The notes under the pieces are model-generated. The model was not told the DNA's origin and did not search any database. It worked only from the letters and a program-made list of their open reading frames with translations. A program made the position numbers and the translations under genes. Positions 5,217 to 7,475 of a DNA stretch of 7,475 bases are shown here, piece after piece (within the stretch, counting starts at the first letter, position 1; each line of letters begins with the position of its first letter). Origin of the DNA: an uncultured Acidobacteriota bacterium (GTDB lineage: Bacteria; Acidobacteriota; Terriglobia; Terriglobales; Acidobacteriaceae); assembly GCA_903832475.1 (NCBI GenBank), contig CAILBQ010000622.1:1-7475 (forward strand), written 5' to 3'.

Positions 5217-6623
5217 ATGACTATTCCTTCGAAACGAGTTTTAGAGTTCTTTGTGCTTTTTGTTGCAGCAGCCGGCTGCACTTCTTTTGCCCAGATTTCC
5301 GCCACGAGCGCGGCTTCGGCCGCACCGCTCGCGGCCAGCGCGCCCACAGTCGTACCGGCGCTTGTTCCTTACTCGGGCCTAGCCATCGACCGCGAAGGCC
5401 GTGCGCTCAGCGGCGAGACTGGGATCACGTTCCTGATCTTCAAAGACCCGAATGGCGGCGAGCCGTTGTTTACCGAGACGCAGAGCGTCGTTCCCGACTC
5501 GACGGGCCGTTACACGGTTCGTCTCGGCGCGACCATGAGCAGCGGCCTTCCGATGGAACTGTTTTCGACAGGAGAAGCCAGGTGGCTTGAAATCCAGACG
5601 GCAGGCCAGAAGCCGCAGCCGCGCGTGTTGCTGATGAGCGTGCCGTATGCGCTGAAGGCAGCCGACGCGTCGACGCTGGGCGGGCTGCCGGCTTCGGCCT
5701 TTGCCCTTGCTGGGGCGAAAGCGCCCGGAAACGCGACTGGCTTTGCTCCTGTCCCGATGATTCCTGACGCCAGTTCCACGGTAACCACTACGGGAGGCAC
5801 GGCCAACAAAGTGGCCAAGTTCTCGGGAACGAGCACGATCGTCAACTCGATTCTCTTTGACAACGGCACCCAGGTGGGCGTCAATACCACGTCGCCGACC
5901 GCGACCCTGACCGTTGCCGGCACGGAAACCGTCAATGGCGCTGCAACCCTGAACGGCGCGGTCACGCTGCCGGCGCTGGCCACGGCGACGGCTGCGAAAG
6001 GCAACGGATCGCAGTCGATTCAGTTCAACGGTTCCGCCTATAACTCCACATCGAAGGCGGTGGTGGCTCCCAAGTTCCTGCTCAAGAGCGAAGTGACGAG
6101 CAATGACACGGCATCGCCCAACGCGACACTGAACGTGCTGGCATCGGCTACGTCCAGCACGCCGGCGGAGACGGGTCTCTATATCAACACCAACGGCACC
6201 ATTCACTTTGCCGCGGGCCAGACTTTTCCCGGTGGCGGAAGCAGCGGCGGCTCGTTTTGCATCGCGGTGAACGGAGGTTTTGGGGGCAGCGGCGGCACGA
6301 CTTTTATCGCGCCGACCTTTGTTACCCCTTCGGCGAATGGCTGCTCGTCCTGGTCGGGTTTTACCAAGACCGCTGACACGGTGGTGTTGAATACCAACGG
6401 CGCCGCATGTCTCTCCACGGACAGCAAAGTGCTGACGCTCAGCGCCACCAGCGCGGACCCGTCCTTTCTGGGTACGACCCCAGCGTTCGATTACATCCAG
6501 TTGAGCCGGACAGGTACGTCGGGAACATTCACGACAGGGTCCGACCAGGGGCCGTTCAGTGGACCGGCAGACCAGATCACCTGCACGTCGAGTCTGCTGC
6601 AACTGCCGGCCAGCCACGACTAG
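5217..6623 (+). CDS. Secreted acidobacterial-type protein with tail-fibre-like beta repeats
   Basis: 468 residues. The start at ATG 5217 is chosen for its AGGAG ribosome site; the frame is open back to 5091 but that extension has no such site and would bury the signal peptide. Residues 1-25 are an export signal with a hydrophobic core (FFVLFVAAAG) and a likely SFA|Q cleavage; AAGC at 18-21 could alternatively be a weak lipobox. Residues 26-45 are an Ala/Ser/Pro linker. Residues 46-165 form a module I recognise from many acidobacterial secreted proteins, with SGLAIDREGRALSGETGITF, GEARWLEIQ, VLLMSVPYALKAADA and LGGLPASAFALA. Residues 195-255 (GTANKVAKFSG, VGVNTTSPTATLTVAG, VNGAATLNGAVTLPA) resemble phage tail-fibre or adhesin stalks. 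The C-terminal 130 residues are Gly/Ser/Thr-rich with four Cys (348, 376, 398, 456), possibly two disulfides. Likely extracellular or surface attached; function unknown, adhesion is a guess. Confidence 0.85.
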   Translation: MTIPSKRVLEFFVLFVAAAGCTSFAQISATSAASAAPLAASAPTVVPALVPYSGLAIDREGRALSGETGITFLIFKDPNGGEPLFTETQSVVPDSTGRYTVRLGATMSSGLPMELFSTGEARWLEIQTAGQKPQPRVLLMSVPYALKAADASTLGGLPASAFALAGAKAPGNATGFAPVPMIPDASSTVTTTGGTANKVAKFSGTSTIVNSILFDNGTQVGVNTTSPTATLTVAGTETVNGAATLNGAVTLPALATATAAKGNGSQSIQFNGSAYNSTSKAVVAPKFLLKSEVTSNDTASPNATLNVLASATSSTPAETGLYINTNGTIHFAAGQTFPGGGSSGGSFCIAVNGGFGGSGGTTFIAPTFVTPSANGCSSWSGFTKTADTVVLNTNGAACLSTDSKVLTLSATSADPSFLGTTPAFDYIQLSRTGTSGTFTTGSDQGPFSGPADQITCTSSLLQLPASHD

Positions 6624-6632
6624 GTGGCAGTT
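6601..6632. terminator. Hairpin at the convergent gene ends
   Basis: AACTGCC (6601-6607) is the exact reverse complement of GGCAGTT (6626-6632). Inside it GCCAC (6613-6617) and GTGGC (6624-6628) form an alternative 5-bp stem around GACTAG, which includes the TAG stop of the plus-strand gene. The 20-base gap between the two convergent stop codons leaves little room for separate terminators, so this symmetric element could serve both directions. No T-run is present on either strand, so factor-independent termination is uncertain. Confidence 0.3.
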
Positions 6633-6643
6633 GGAAGGGCAGA

Positions 6644-7475
6644 CTACGATGTGGAATGCGCCGCGGCCAGCAGGAAGACCAGCGGCGCATTCCAGTTGAT
6701 GGCGACTTCATTCATGGAGTAGGCGAGCTGGTTGTCGGCCCACATGCGCATGGGTGGCATCTTCGGAAAGGTGCGCGCCACGTCGTCACCGGGATGACGG
6801 CCGTTGGGACCGCCCGACAGCAGGCCCGGCCAGGGGGCTGCAATGTTGTCGGCGATGCTGGGGCGGTGATGCGGATGCTGGAAGGGGTTGGAGCCCACCT
6901 GCGTCACCCAGGAGACGCCGAAGCAGTTTCGACCCAGCAGATAATGCAGGTTGCCGAGCGCCGCTTCGCGCCATCCCGGCTCGTTGTGAAAATGATCTGC
7001 CATAAGCAGGAGCAGGGACTGGTTGGCGGCGACCGAGTTCGATCCCCAGGAGAAGTCGTCGACGCCCATGGTGTTGCCGTAGCCGCTCAGCTTCTGGCGC
7101 GCTATGAGGGTTTCGGCGGTGGAGCGAGTGCGATCGAGGATGCGCTTTTTCAGCTCGGCGGACTGCTTTTCGGCGGATGACTTGTGGGGGGCGATGAGAT
7201 AGGTCCAAAAGTCGAGCGACGCGACGCCGGGCCAGGAGGGCACCCAGAGCTCGGAGGCCGGGGGCAGGATATTGGCAGCTTCGAGGAAGGCCTTCTCATA
7301 GATCGCATCGCCGGTGGTGCGCCACAGCTCAGCCGCGGCCCAGAGCAACTCGTCGCGGCAGTCCTTGTCGCCGTACTCGCCGGTGCCGATGCCCTTGGGA
7401 TTGGCAAAGGGAACGTCGGGATGCGCCGCGGCCCAGGCGAAGGCGCGTTTAGCCGCGGAGAGGCAGCGCGAGGCG
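6644..7475 (-). CDS. Glycoside hydrolase family 9 (endoglucanase-type), C-terminal part
   Basis: The gene is cut at the right edge; 276 C-terminal residues are visible, reading in frame from 7474 to the TAG at 6646-6644. The family hydrolyses beta-1,4-glucans, usually after export, in an (alpha/alpha)6 barrel. Early in the fragment is TGEYGDKDCRDELLWAAAEL, the conserved helix region of GH9. SWVTQVGSNPFQHPHHR (visible residues 188-204) matches the first family 9 signature, with the second-last His of HHR as the active-site His (His202). WADNQLAYSMNEVAINWNA (245-263) matches the second signature, with Asp247 and the catalytic acid Glu256. The catalytic base Asp pair, any N-terminal Ig-like domain and the signal peptide lie outside the window, so the exact activity (endoglucanase, exo-glucosidase or glucosaminidase) cannot be settled. 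It ends 20 bases from the convergent tail-fibre-like gene. Confidence 0.93.
   Translation of the reverse strand, partial: ASRCLSAAKRAFAWAAAHPDVPFANPKGIGTGEYGDKDCRDELLWAAAELWRTTGDAIYEKAFLEAANILPPASELWVPSWPGVASLDFWTYLIAPHKSSAEKQSAELKKRILDRTRSTAETLIARQKLSGYGNTMGVDDFSWGSNSVAANQSLLLLMADHFHNEPGWREAALGNLHYLLGRNCFGVSWVTQVGSNPFQHPHHRPSIADNIAAPWPGLLSGGPNGRHPGDDVARTFPKMPPMRMWADNQLAYSMNEVAINWNAPLVFLLAAAHSTS

Noticed and set aside
5817..6000. Prophage tail-fibre gene
   Set aside because: The similarity is limited to beta-repeat style; the protein has a signal peptide and an acidobacterial N-terminal module, and no phage genes are nearby.
5379..6617. 412-codon minus-strand open frame antisense to the tail-fibre-like gene
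   Set aside because: It is Arg-rich with no recognisable motif and mirrors the GC-biased codons of a gene with a clear signal peptide and family module on the other strand.

Overview
This is a GC-rich bacterial window carrying five genes or gene remnants: two on the minus strand at the left, two on the plus strand in the middle, and one minus-strand gene cut by the right edge. The gene content points to Acidobacteriota (class Terriglobia-like), which is inference. The best marker is the secreted protein at 5217-6623. Its N-terminal module, ending in VPYALKAADA and LGGLPASAFALA, followed by a tail-fibre-like stretch, is a pattern I associate with that phylum. The YncE-propeller/phosphoesterase and the small NREYHKW-type esterase fit the same source.

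Left part, minus strand: an esterase of the esterase D/enterochelin-esterase fold (4150-3233) lies 120 bases upstream of a gene for a secreted two-domain protein (3112-270). That protein has an N-terminal YncE/YVTN-type beta-propeller followed by a phosphoesterase (alkaline phosphatase/phospholipase C-like) domain. The second gene is split by a one-base deletion between 1430 and 1431. Restoring a single G on the plus strand there joins the two reading frames into a 947-residue protein with the expected SGDGHVW motif. As it stands, the ENRTYDQ motif and the D/H metal-ligand cluster lie on separate products. The first 269 bases hold no confident gene.

Middle, plus strand: a second esterase-fold hydrolase (4290-5000, probable TTG start) is divergent from the first. 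The shared 139-base intergenic region contains an 8-base direct repeat, a small hairpin and a possible promoter. Next comes the signal-peptide-bearing tail-fibre-like surface or secreted protein (5217-6623).

Right part, minus strand: a partial glycoside hydrolase family 9 gene (stop at 6644, 5' end beyond the window). It converges on the tail-fibre-like gene with only 20 bases between the stop codons. Both family 9 active-site signatures are intact.

Three or four of the five products are exported or act on polymers or esters (propeller-phosphoesterase, tail-fibre-like protein, GH9 and possibly the esterases), consistent with a soil saprophyte. Nothing shows that they form one pathway. I found no RNA genes, insertion sequences, CRISPR arrays or phage genes.
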